64,000 nucleotides of DNA from an uncultured Bacteroidales bacterium. GTDB taxonomy: Bacteria; Bacteroidota; Bacteroidia; Bacteroidales; CAIWKO01. The position numbers and the translations under genes were made by a program. The stretch covers positions 68,068-132,067 of the forward strand of contig CAIWKO010000045.1 in the NCBI GenBank assembly GCA_903913285.1, read 5' to 3'. Below, piece by piece: positions 25,437-33,341 of the stretch (position 1 is its first letter; each line of letters begins with the position of its first letter). Below the pieces are notes generated by a model that did no database searches, was not told the DNA's origin, and worked only from the letters and a program-made list of their open reading frames with translations.

Positions 25437-25781
25437 ATGGAAAACGACGAAATAAAAGAAGAACCTATTGAGCAACCGGATTACAAGCCTTTTGTGGTGT
25501 TGGGTGATGAGTACCAAACTTTGTTAAACACTATGTTTCTTAACCGGAAACCGTATAAACCTGTCGACCATAAAAAGATCTATTCATTTATTCCCGGAAC
25601 TATCAGAAAAGTGTTTGTTAAGGAAGGCGACAGAGTGAAAAAGGGCGATAAACTTTTGATATTGGAAGCCATGAAAATGAACAATGAACTGTGCACTCTG
25701 GTGAGCGGGAAAGTGAAAAAAATATATTGCAAAACCGGCGAAATGGTTACTAAAAGTCAACTTCTGATAGAGATCGTTTAG
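25437..25781 (+). CDS. Biotin carboxyl carrier protein
   Basis: A 114-residue carrier. The C-terminal 75 residues form a biotinyl domain with the biotinylation motif LEAMKMNN (Lys in the middle), a leading IPGTIRKVFVKEGDRVKKGD and a closing KSQLLIEIV. The first 45 residues are acidic and then Pro/Tyr/Lys-rich, without the long Ala/Pro linker of some carriers. It carries carboxybiotin between a partner enzyme and the carboxyltransferase encoded just upstream. Very short spacing indicates one mRNA. Confidence 0.93.
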   Translation: MENDEIKEEPIEQPDYKPFVVLGDEYQTLLNTMFLNRKPYKPVDHKKIYSFIPGTIRKVFVKEGDRVKKGDKLLILEAMKMNNELCTLVSGKVKKIYCKTGEMVTKSQLLIEIV

Positions 25782-25806
25782 TAAATCCTGGTAATTCAAT
25801 TCCGAT

Positions 25807-26613
25807 CTACGAAAACTTGTAGATACAAAATTTTGTTTTTGTTATAAAATATACCCTTTGATTGTCGATGCTTGCATTGATAATTTCTTCATCCGAAAAA
25901 GGAAGTTTGAGTTTGCTTTCTTCAAATGTTTTTAAATTTAAGGAAATTAAAAAATTGTTTTCGAGGTAGACTATTTTATTGTTAAAAACCTGAAATACCT
26001 TCAGATCTTTAATGGGTATAGTTTTTATGTAAGTGGCATAGCGATCGAAAATGAAGATACCGTAACGGGGATCATTTAAATAAAGAGTATTGTCGTATTC
26101 CGTCATAAAGTTCGGTTCAAAATCATGACCAATCAGGTCGTTGATATTTCCGCTAGAATGCGAAACCTGCAATGCTTTATCAAAACGAACCACCTGATTC
26201 GACAAGGGATCAAAGATCCAAAAACCGCTTTCGTAAGAAGCAGAAACCAAAGTTGCATTGGAATATCCCAAATCTTGAAGTGATATTGAATTATTTTTGA
26301 TCGTAAGTTTATTGTCGAGAAATTTGATCTTGCCGAAATCGGCATTAAAAATTATGATCTTCAGTGGGTCGGAAGCATCGATACCTGAAATTTTACCATC
26401 ACTTAATTCCGTGTATGAGCATATAAGGCTTCCGTCAGCATCAAATTTTTTCAAACTGCTATTGTCAACCACATAAACATTTCCGAAATTATCAGTTTCT
26501 ATTCGGTTTCCAATAATATCAACACATATTTTCTTTTCCAGAGTTTCTTTCTGAGCAACCAGATGAAATGACCCAGAAAATATAATTAAGCCCGACAACA
26601 AAAACTTTTTCAT
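25807..26613 (-). CDS. Secreted beta-propeller-like protein
   Basis: The 268-residue product begins with a signal peptide (MKKFLLSGLIIFSGSFHLVAQ) and shows repeating segments typical of NHL/six-bladed propellers, such as DNFGNVYVVDNSSLKKFD, NQVVRFDKAL and YGIFIFDRYATYIKTIPI. I see no catalytic motif. It overlaps the GH3-family gene upstream by four bases (ATGA), so the two are coupled, though their functional link is unknown. Bacteroidota often carry such proteins near envelope genes. A 6-bp inverted repeat ATCTAC/GTAGAT spans its stop codon. Confidence 0.7.
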   Translation of the reverse strand: MKKFLLSGLIIFSGSFHLVAQKETLEKKICVDIIGNRIETDNFGNVYVVDNSSLKKFDADGSLICSYTELSDGKISGIDASDPLKIIIFNADFGKIKFLDNKLTIKNNSISLQDLGYSNATLVSASYESGFWIFDPLSNQVVRFDKALQVSHSSGNINDLIGHDFEPNFMTEYDNTLYLNDPRYGIFIFDRYATYIKTIPIKDLKVFQVFNNKIVYLENNFLISLNLKTFEESKLKLPFSDEEIINASIDNQRVYFITKTKFCIYKFS

Positions 26614-28127
26614 GATTTTTTTATCATAGTTAGAATTTCGTCCACATATTTCCGGTCGTTAAATAAACGGGGAACTTTATGCTGCCCGCCTAATTTGCCT
26701 TTAAATTTCAGCCAATTATAAAATGTGTCTTTAGGCATAATATGAATTAATGGTTTGTTCAGGATCAGGTCGTGATATCGTTTGGCTTCGTAGTCTGAAT
26801 TTAATGATTTTAATGCATTATCAAAAACCTCTCCGAAATACTCAATATTTTCAGGTTTGGTATCAAATTCTATCAGCCATTCGTGAGCACCTCCATTTTT
26901 ATCCTTAAAAAATATCGGAGCAGCAGTATATTCAGAAATAATAGCTCCTGTTTTTTTACAGGCAATTTCCATCGCCTGATCGGAATTATCTATCATCAGT
27001 TCTTCACCAAAAGCATTGATAAAATTTTTTGTTCGTCCAGAAATCTTAATACGAAATGGATTTAAAGAAGTAAACCGTATGGTATCGCCAATCTTATAGC
27101 GCCACAAACCCGAATTTGTTGAAATGATCAATGCATAATTAGCTCCCGTTTCCACTTGTTCGAGTGTCAGAGTTTGCGGGTTTTCCTTATCCAGATCATC
27201 AACCGGTAAGAATTCGTAAAATATACCGTAATCGAGCATCAGAAGCATATCGTCGAAATCGCTTCGGTCCTGTATGCCGAAAAAGCCTTCCGAAGCGTTA
27301 TAGGTTTCAAGGAATTTCATTTTATCCGACCCGATAATTTTCCGGAATTGTTCCCCATAGGGCAGAAAACTTATACCTCCGTGAACAAAAAGTTCAATAT
27401 TGGGCCAAACATCAATAATTTTATCTTTTCCGGTTATCTCGAGTATTTTTTTTAATAAAAGCAATGTCCATGAAGGAACTCCAGACAAACTTGTGACATC
27501 CTCTGTTGAAGTGACCTTTGCAATCTTTTCAAGTTTACTCTCCCATTCATTCATAAGAGCGATGGACAAATCCGGTGTACGGATAAATTGTGCCCAGAAC
27601 GGCATGTTTTGAATTAATATTGCAGACAGGTCGCCGTAAAAAGCCTGATTATCGATTTCGTTCACAGTATGACTTCCGCCTAAAGCCAAGCCTTTCCCAT
27701 TAAACATTTTTGTTTCGGGATGGTTATTACAATAAAAGGTAAGCACATCTTTTCCCCCTTTGAAATGACATTCTTCAATGGTGTCTTCGCTTACGGGTAT
27801 GTATTTGCTTTTATCGGCAGTTGTGCCCGACGAAACTGCAAACCATTTGATTTCCTGTGGCCACAAAATATTTTGTTCGCCTTGGCGCAAACGGTTTATG
27901 TAAGGTTTAATTCCGTCGTAATTATTTATTGGCACCCGTTCTTTATATTGTGCAAGTTTGGTGATGGAGTTATATCCATACTTCAATCCCCATTCCGTAT
28001 TTTTTGCGGATGAAACCAACCATCGGAAACAATCGTCCTGAACTTCGTGCGGATATTTTATGAACAGCTCCATTTGATGAATACGCTGTTTCATGATCCA
28101 CGATAAAACCGAATTTAATAAAGCCAT
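26610..28127 (-). CDS. GH3-family acyl-acid amide synthetase-like protein
   Basis: The 505-residue product matches the GH3 (auxin-responsive promoter) family of adenylating enzymes that in plants join amino acids to carboxylic acid hormones. Characteristic parts: an N-terminal FxWLVSSAKNTEWGLKYGY segment, KWFAVSSGTTADKSKYIPVS (phosphate-binding loop), FVHGGISFLPY, ETYNASEGFFGIQ, and GLWRYKIGDTIRFTSLNPFRIKISGRTK. Bacteroidota widely encode a homologue whose substrate is unknown. Transcribed alone or with the propeller gene from a probable -7 box at 28147-28154. Confidence 0.88.
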   Translation of the reverse strand: MALLNSVLSWIMKQRIHQMELFIKYPHEVQDDCFRWLVSSAKNTEWGLKYGYNSITKLAQYKERVPINNYDGIKPYINRLRQGEQNILWPQEIKWFAVSSGTTADKSKYIPVSEDTIEECHFKGGKDVLTFYCNNHPETKMFNGKGLALGGSHTVNEIDNQAFYGDLSAILIQNMPFWAQFIRTPDLSIALMNEWESKLEKIAKVTSTEDVTSLSGVPSWTLLLLKKILEITGKDKIIDVWPNIELFVHGGISFLPYGEQFRKIIGSDKMKFLETYNASEGFFGIQDRSDFDDMLLMLDYGIFYEFLPVDDLDKENPQTLTLEQVETGANYALIISTNSGLWRYKIGDTIRFTSLNPFRIKISGRTKNFINAFGEELMIDNSDQAMEIACKKTGAIISEYTAAPIFFKDKNGGAHEWLIEFDTKPENIEYFGEVFDNALKSLNSDYEAKRYHDLILNKPLIHIMPKDTFYNWLKFKGKLGGQHKVPRLFNDRKYVDEILTMIKKS

Positions 28128-28146
28128 ACTGTTTCGTTACACTTCT

Positions 28147-28154
28147 CAAAAATA
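28147..28154 (-). promoter_or_regulatory. -7 box TATTTTTG for GH3-family gene
   Basis: Exact TAnnTTTG on the minus strand 20 bases before the ATG at 28127. Confidence 0.45.
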
Positions 28155-28228
28155 ACCAATTTGTTTGAATTTTATGATAAATTGTATAAGAATTCGTCCG
28201 GCATTATTTTTTGTTCGGGGATTTTAAT

Positions 28229-28236
28229 TATTTTTG
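28229..28236 (+). promoter_or_regulatory. -7 box TATTTTTG for purN
   Basis: Exact TAnnTTTG. It overlaps the longer in-frame start at 28234, which therefore cannot be translated from this promoter; the ATG at 28273 fits. Confidence 0.5.
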
Positions 28237-28272
28237 ACTGTAAGAGTTCGAAAAAATATTAAAGAAATTCCG

Positions 28273-28851
28273 ATGACGAATATTGCCATTTTTGCTTCAG
28301 GAAACGGTAGCAATGCTGAAAATATTATTCAGTATTTTGCAAAAAATATGAATATTAAAGTGGCAATTGTTTTGACTAACAAACAGGATGCTTATATTAT
28401 TAAACGGGCACAAAATCATAAGATTCCGTTTGAGATTTTTTCTTCACAAGAATTAAAACAAGAAGGTTATTTGATTTCAGTTCTGAAAAAATATAGCATC
28501 GACTTTATCGTATTGTCGGGTTTTTTATTAAGAATACCTTCCGAACTTATTCATGCCTTTCCCGAAAAGATAATAAACATTCATCCTGCACTACTTCCAA
28601 AATACGGCGGTAAGGGAATGTTCGGCTCATCGGTTCATGAAGCTGTTTTTGCAGCTAAAGAACCTGAAACGGGCATAACCATTCATTATGTTAACGAAAA
28701 CTATGATGAAGGTGCTATTATTTTTCAGGCCCGTTGTAAAATAAATTCAGAAGATAATCTTGATACAATCGCTCAAAAGGTTCATGAACTGGAATACCGT
28801 TATTTTCCAGAAGTGATTGAGAAAACTATTAAAGAGAAATTTAATTTATAG
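28273..28851 (+). CDS. purN: Phosphoribosylglycinamide formyltransferase
   Basis: The 192-residue enzyme transfers a formyl group from 10-formyl-THF to GAR, the third step of purine synthesis. Signatures are the N-terminal IAIFASGNGSNAENII, LSGFLLRIPSELIHAFPEKIINIHPALLPKYGG (folate site with catalytic Asn and His) and the later GITIHYVNENYDEGAIIFQ with the catalytic Asp. I use the ATG at 28273 because a -7 promoter box covers the upstream alternative. Its stop overlaps the end of the convergent ABC gene by six bases. Confidence 0.95.
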   Translation: MTNIAIFASGNGSNAENIIQYFAKNMNIKVAIVLTNKQDAYIIKRAQNHKIPFEIFSSQELKQEGYLISVLKKYSIDFIVLSGFLLRIPSELIHAFPEKIINIHPALLPKYGGKGMFGSSVHEAVFAAKEPETGITIHYVNENYDEGAIIFQARCKINSEDNLDTIAQKVHELEYRYFPEVIEKTIKEKFNL

Positions 28852-30552
28852 GCCTTTTGGTATTGAATCGATTAGTTGACGGGTATATTCGGTTTGCGGG
28901 GTATTGCAAATTTCATCCGGGTCGCCGTATTCTGCTATTTTTCCGTCTTTCATCACCATCAGCCTGTCTGACATATATTTTACGACCGACATGTCGTGAG
29001 AGATAAAGATCACAGAGAAATGATATTCTTTTTTTAATTTATTCAGCAAATTCAACACCTGTGCCTGAATGGAAACATCCAAAGCCGAAACGGATTCATC
29101 GCAGATAATGAATTTGGGTTTTAATGCCAGAGCCCGCGCTATACATATACGTTGACGCTGCCCGCCTGAAAGTTCGTGAGGATATCGTTTATAATATGAT
29201 TCATCGAGATTCACTTCATTAAGCAAATTGTAGCAAAGCTGTTTTCGTTCGGTGGCATTTTTCCCGACATGGTGTATCTGCATGGCTTCGGTTATGGCTT
29301 TGCCGACAGTTAACCGGGGATTGAGCGATGAGTAGGGGTCTTGAAAAATGATTTGAATGTCTTTTCGCGACTTGCGAAGTTTTGCCTGTGAGTATTTAGT
29401 GATCTCGTTCCCGAAGAAAACTATCTTACCTTCGGTTGGCTCGATTAGCCTTAATACCGTACGACCCAAACTTGTTTTTCCGCAACCCGATTCGCCCACC
29501 AAGCCAAGAGTTTCGCCGGGATAGACTTTAAAACTGACATCGTCAACCGCCTTAAATTGTTTTTTGGTAAAACTGAATACACCTTTATTCAATTTGAAAT
29601 ACGTTTTAAGGCCGTCAACTTCTAAAACGGGCGGATTATTAATAATGGTTTCTAATGACTTGTTGCGCTCTTCCTGTGTGATAATTTGGTTGAAGTCGTC
29701 GGCATTTCCTTTCAAATAGCTTTCAACCGTGGGTAACCTTTTATACCGCACATCAAGTTTCGGGCGGCAGGCAAGTAAGCCTTTCGTGTAAGGATGCTGA
29801 GGATTTTTAAAAATATCACGCACCAAACCTTGTTCAACCACATTTCCTTTATAAACCACCAAAACCCTGTCGGCAATTTCGGCAATGACACCCAAATCGT
29901 GCGAAATAAAAATTATCGACATGTTGAACTTTTGCTGAAGCTGTTTCATCAGCTCCAGTATGTTCTTCTGAACGGAAACATCCAACGCGGTTGTGGGTTC
30001 ATCAGCAATCAGCAGGGCAGGCTTGCAAGACATCGCCATGGCAATCATCACCCGTTGACGTTGGCCACCCGAAAGTTCGTGTGGAAACGACTGATATGCT
30101 TTCTCCGGGTCGGGCAGAAAAACTTCTTCAAACCATTGCAGAACCTGTGCTTTCAATTCTTTACCGCGAAGTTTCTGATGCAGTTTTATAGCTTCGGCAA
30201 CTTGCCTTCCGCATTTATAAACCGGATTCAACGAAGTCATCGGTTCCTGAAATATCATGGCAATTTCGTTGCCGCGTATCTTTTGATATTGTTTTTCCTG
30301 TAAAGTAAAGAGATTGATTATTTGTCCATCCTTGCATGTAAACATAGCCGAGCCCGAAACAATTTTCGAGATACCTGCCGGAAGCAGGCCCATCAATGCA
30401 AGCGATGTAACCGATTTCCCCGAACCCGACTCTCCAACTATACCGATAGTTTTCCCTGCTTCGAGTTCGAAAGAAATATCATTAACGGCATGTAAAGTAC
30501 CGTTTTCCGTTCTGAAATCAACACTGAGATTATGTAAATCAATCAGAGCCAT
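28846..30552 (-). CDS. Fused oligopeptide ABC transporter ATPase (DppD-DppF type)
   Basis: The 568-residue product has two complete nucleotide-binding domains. Domain 1: Walker A GESGSGKS (40-47), LSGGQRQR (about 160-167), Walker B LLIADEPT. Domain 2: Walker A GESGCGKT (353-360), a second LSGGQRQR and [12 protein letters not shown] (Ser where Thr is usual). Between them lies the oligopeptide-ATPase C-terminal segment with [12 protein letters not shown]. The arrangement equals YejF/GsiA-type fused ATPases energising dipeptide or glutathione-like uptake. No permease or binding protein gene is next to it. A terminator of the upstream C69 gene lies between them, so it needs its own promoter, which I could not place. 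Confidence 0.92.
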   Translation of the reverse strand: MALIDLHNLSVDFRTENGTLHAVNDISFELEAGKTIGIVGESGSGKSVTSLALMGLLPAGISKIVSGSAMFTCKDGQIINLFTLQEKQYQKIRGNEIAMIFQEPMTSLNPVYKCGRQVAEAIKLHQKLRGKELKAQVLQWFEEVFLPDPEKAYQSFPHELSGGQRQRVMIAMAMSCKPALLIADEPTTALDVSVQKNILELMKQLQQKFNMSIIFISHDLGVIAEIADRVLVVYKGNVVEQGLVRDIFKNPQHPYTKGLLACRPKLDVRYKRLPTVESYLKGNADDFNQIITQEERNKSLETIINNPPVLEVDGLKTYFKLNKGVFSFTKKQFKAVDDVSFKVYPGETLGLVGESGCGKTSLGRTVLRLIEPTEGKIVFFGNEITKYSQAKLRKSRKDIQIIFQDPYSSLNPRLTVGKAITEAMQIHHVGKNATERKQLCYNLLNEVNLDESYYKRYPHELSGGQRQRICIARALALKPKFIICDESVSALDVSIQAQVLNLLNKLKKEYHFSVIFISHDMSVVKYMSDRLMVMKDGKIAEYGDPDEICNTPQTEYTRQLIDSIPKGL

Positions 30553-30561
30553 TTGGTATGT

Positions 30562-30595
30562 TTATTAAAAAAACAGCCGCATAATGAGCGGCTGT
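30562..30595 (-). terminator. Intrinsic terminator after C69 dipeptidase
   Basis: ACAGCCGC (30573-30580) and GCGGCTGT (30588-30595) form a perfect 8-bp stem with a 7-base loop. On the minus strand it is followed by seven T and an AT-rich run. Confidence 0.85.
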
Positions 30596-30612
30596 ATAAT
30601 CATTGTTGTTTT

Positions 30613-32253
30613 CTATTCTTTTTGGCCAATAGCCTTGAACTTCGTTCTGGTTTCTTTAACAAGTTTCCAATACCAGTCGTCGCCATAGCCGGGTTGACTC
30701 ACTTTGGGCGCTACCTTGGTTTTGCCGACGGTTTTTATGTTGCCGTCCATATATTTTGTGAAAAGATAAGCGTAAAGTGTTTTCCATCTTCTAACCACAT
30801 CGTCGCCGGTGTTGGTTGAATAGGTGGTGAGCATTTCTACAGCTTTTTTCGGCGATTTTTTATATAGTTCCGATGCCTTTTTATCGATAGCGGGAACCTG
30901 GTCCTGAATAAATTTTGTTTCCAGTTCTTTTTGAACGGCCCTGATTTCGGGAATCATATCGCGATACCTCGTGTAGGCGAAGTTCGAAACCTGGTTGAAT
31001 ACCCAAAAAGCGCTGTTGTCGCTAAATGTCATCATATCGCCGTTGCCTTCTGCATAAGTTTTGGGGACGGATGTGATGCCGCAATACATAGGAGCATAAA
31101 CGTTGCTGTAGGTATCGTCAACACCAAACCAAAAAATGCCTCCGATAGGAGCGGGAAGCCACGAACGGCACTGAGCCACGAACGAGAACCCGGTTTGTTG
31201 TGTCGAAGTGGCTCTTTCGTTAAAATATTCCACTCCGTCTACTTTCCAGGTCAACGGACGCCAGCGGTACGGACAATTATAAGGTCCTGCACCAAAATCG
31301 TTGGTCATGTCCATCGCTGTTCCTTCGTAGTGGTCGCGCATAAGTTCCATCACATCGTGTACCGAAATTTTGTTGTCGGGTTTTATCCACAAAGGCATCC
31401 TGTTTTTCAGGTTTTCGCCCATCGCGTAATCCAGATATTTTCCCATATCTTTATTCACATGATTGAAAGCAGCCCAAACGCGGGCTTCGCAAAAACGTGC
31501 GCCTTCGAAATTAACAGGGTTATAAGTATCGGAAAAGCTGAAGTCTTTGTCGTCGCCTTTAAAATAGCCTTTTTCGCGGGCAAACGTGATAACATCTTTC
31601 GAATACATGCAGTTTTCAGGGTCGTTCAAGGGGAAAGTAGTGATGCGTGCCTGGTTGGCATGTCCTGATATGTATCCGTCGGGAATGCGGCGGGCCACCC
31701 AAACGGCGCCTTTGTTGCCGACTCCTTTAGCTATCATTTCGAGTATCCAGGCTTCGTTTTGGTCGCAAACTGAAAAGGATTCGCCTTCGCTGCAATAGCC
31801 GTATTCGGCAACCAGGTCGCCCATAACCTTGATGGCTTCGCAGGCGGTTTTGGCACGTTGCAAAGCAATATACATCAGGCTGCCGTAATCCATCTTTGCA
31901 GTGGAATCCACCAGTTCTTCGCGGCCGCCGAAAGTGGTTTCGCCCAGTGCAACCTGATATTCGTTCATATTGCCAACCACCGAATAGGTGTGAGAGGCTT
32001 GTTTTATCTTCCCAAGGTATTTTCCGGTGTCCCATTCATACACATCCATCGTGGCTCCCTGAGGGTAGTCTTTGGCGGGTTTATAGTAGAGTTCGCCGTA
32101 GAGCTGATGTGAGTCGGCATTGTAGGTGATCATCACCGAGCCATCGGTTGAGGCGCCTTTGGTAATGATGAAGTTGGTGCAGGCATTGGCGTTGTTTTGC
32201 AGAGCAAACGCAGCAGTGAGTGTCAATGCCCATGCAATGAGAGATCTTTTCAT
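30613..32253 (-). CDS. Secreted C69-family dipeptidase
   Basis: The 546-residue product belongs to peptidase family C69 (PepD-like Ntn hydrolases). A signal peptide (about residues 1-24) ends so that Cys25 of NACTNFIITKGAS becomes the N-terminal nucleophile, the usual maturation in this family. Other family parts: DGSVMITYNADSH, LGETTFGGRE, YCSEGESFSVCDQNEAWILE and GAGPYNCPYRW. It probably cleaves dipeptides in the periplasm or at the surface. Has its own -7 box at 32304-32311 and a strong terminator. GC-rich compared with the dcw genes. Confidence 0.92.
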   Translation of the reverse strand: MKRSLIAWALTLTAAFALQNNANACTNFIITKGASTDGSVMITYNADSHQLYGELYYKPAKDYPQGATMDVYEWDTGKYLGKIKQASHTYSVVGNMNEYQVALGETTFGGREELVDSTAKMDYGSLMYIALQRAKTACEAIKVMGDLVAEYGYCSEGESFSVCDQNEAWILEMIAKGVGNKGAVWVARRIPDGYISGHANQARITTFPLNDPENCMYSKDVITFAREKGYFKGDDKDFSFSDTYNPVNFEGARFCEARVWAAFNHVNKDMGKYLDYAMGENLKNRMPLWIKPDNKISVHDVMELMRDHYEGTAMDMTNDFGAGPYNCPYRWRPLTWKVDGVEYFNERATSTQQTGFSFVAQCRSWLPAPIGGIFWFGVDDTYSNVYAPMYCGITSVPKTYAEGNGDMMTFSDNSAFWVFNQVSNFAYTRYRDMIPEIRAVQKELETKFIQDQVPAIDKKASELYKKSPKKAVEMLTTYSTNTGDDVVRRWKTLYAYLFTKYMDGNIKTVGKTKVAPKVSQPGYGDDWYWKLVKETRTKFKAIGQKE

Positions 32254-32303
32254 ATAAGATGATTATTTTTAATTTTCGTGATAGATTTGAGTAAATTGCG
32301 TTA

Positions 32304-32311
32304 CAAAATTA
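32304..32311 (-). promoter_or_regulatory. -7 box TAATTTTG for C69 dipeptidase
   Basis: Exact TAnnTTTG on the minus strand, 50 bases before the ATG at 32253 and downstream of the S66 stop codon. Confidence 0.45.
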
Positions 32312-32348
32312 CGGTTTTTTCGGTACAAAATGCGGGGAAAGATGAATT

Positions 32349-33254
32349 TTACTTTTTTGGGCAAGATAACACTACTGTCTTATCAGTAATTTCCAATTTT
32401 ACTTTTCGTCCTAAAACTAGTGCGCGGTTGTCGTCTATATGTCCGGCGGGGAAAGCGAAACAAAGCGGGAAACCGTATCGGGCTGCATGTTCGGCAACAA
32501 TATCATAAGCCTGTTTGCCAAAGGGTATGGCATTGTCGTTCATCCGGTTCATGGCTCCCACTATCATGCCTGCCAAATTCTCAAGCTTTCCGCTTCGTTT
32601 GAGTTGCATCATCATGCGGTCGATATGGTAGAGATATTCCTCCAAATCTTCCAGAAACAATATCTTTCCGTCGGTGTTTATTTCGGACGGCGAAGCGCTC
32701 AGGGCATATAATACCGACAGGTTACCGCCCACGAGTTCGCCAGAAGCTATTCCACAACGGTTGAACGCATGGGAGGCTATTTGGTAGCGCAGTGTTTCGC
32801 CGAAGAGGGCTTTTCGCATGCTTTCAATAGCCTCAGGGGTGTTGGTGGGGAAATTTACGGGCATGGTGCAGTGCAGCGTTTGGGTTTGCAATTGGCGGTT
32901 CAGGTGCGAGTGCAACACGGTTATATCGCTGTATCCCGCTATCCACTTCGGGTTTTTTACGAACTGTGCGAAATCGAGTGCATCTGTTATTCTCACGGTT
33001 CCGTATCCGCCGCGGGCACAAACGATGGCTCTTATGCTTTCATCGTCGAGCAACTGCTGCAAGCCTTCGATGCGTTCGGCATCGGTTCCGGCATACTGGT
33101 GATGGCTTTTGAAGAGGTTTTCGGCAAAAACCACGTGCAAGCCCCAACGTTCGAAAACATCGAGAGCTGTTTGAAGCTTCGCCTTGCTGATTTTGCGTGC
33201 GGGAGCTGCTATGCCTATTTTGTCGCCATGCTTTAAAGGTGGAGGAGTTATCAT
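32349..33254 (-). CDS. LD-carboxypeptidase, peptidase S66 family
   Basis: From the ATG at 33254 the product has 301 residues, the normal size for S66 murein tetrapeptide LD-carboxypeptidases. Motifs: MITPPPLKHGDKIGIAAPA at the start, IVCARGGYGTVR (nucleophile region; family consensus xRGGYG, with catalytic Ser later in GYSDIT), GNLSVLYAL, FLEDLEEYLYHIDRM with the catalytic Glu, and FPAGHIDDN with the catalytic His. A longer reading into the upstream region would overlap metG on the other strand and is non-homologous. It would trim D-Ala from murein tetrapeptides during recycling; it has no signal peptide, which fits a cytoplasmic enzyme. Confidence 0.93.
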   Translation of the reverse strand: MITPPPLKHGDKIGIAAPARKISKAKLQTALDVFERWGLHVVFAENLFKSHHQYAGTDAERIEGLQQLLDDESIRAIVCARGGYGTVRITDALDFAQFVKNPKWIAGYSDITVLHSHLNRQLQTQTLHCTMPVNFPTNTPEAIESMRKALFGETLRYQIASHAFNRCGIASGELVGGNLSVLYALSASPSEINTDGKILFLEDLEEYLYHIDRMMMQLKRSGKLENLAGMIVGAMNRMNDNAIPFGKQAYDIVAEHAARYGFPLCFAFPAGHIDDNRALVLGRKVKLEITDKTVVLSCPKK

Positions 33255-33292
33255 CGGCTGAAAATAATACTTTAAAAATGGACTGAAATAAT

Positions 33293-33300
33293 TAATTTTG
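33293..33300 (+). promoter_or_regulatory. -7 box TAATTTTG for metG
   Basis: Exact TAnnTTTG. It overlaps the upstream in-frame GTG at 33300, supporting the ATG at 33342 as the translation start. Confidence 0.5.
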
Positions 33301-33341
33301 TGACTCTTTATTCGTGCGAAAATACTAAAAAGCTTTGTGTA

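Noticed and set aside
25805-25824. Hairpin ATCTAC/GTAGAT as terminator of the propeller gene
   Set aside because: Only 6 bp, AT-rich, overlaps the coding end and has no T-run after it.
30931-31668. 245-residue plus-strand frame inside the C69 dipeptidase gene
   Set aside because: Antisense shadow of a high-GC gene; no recognisable domain.
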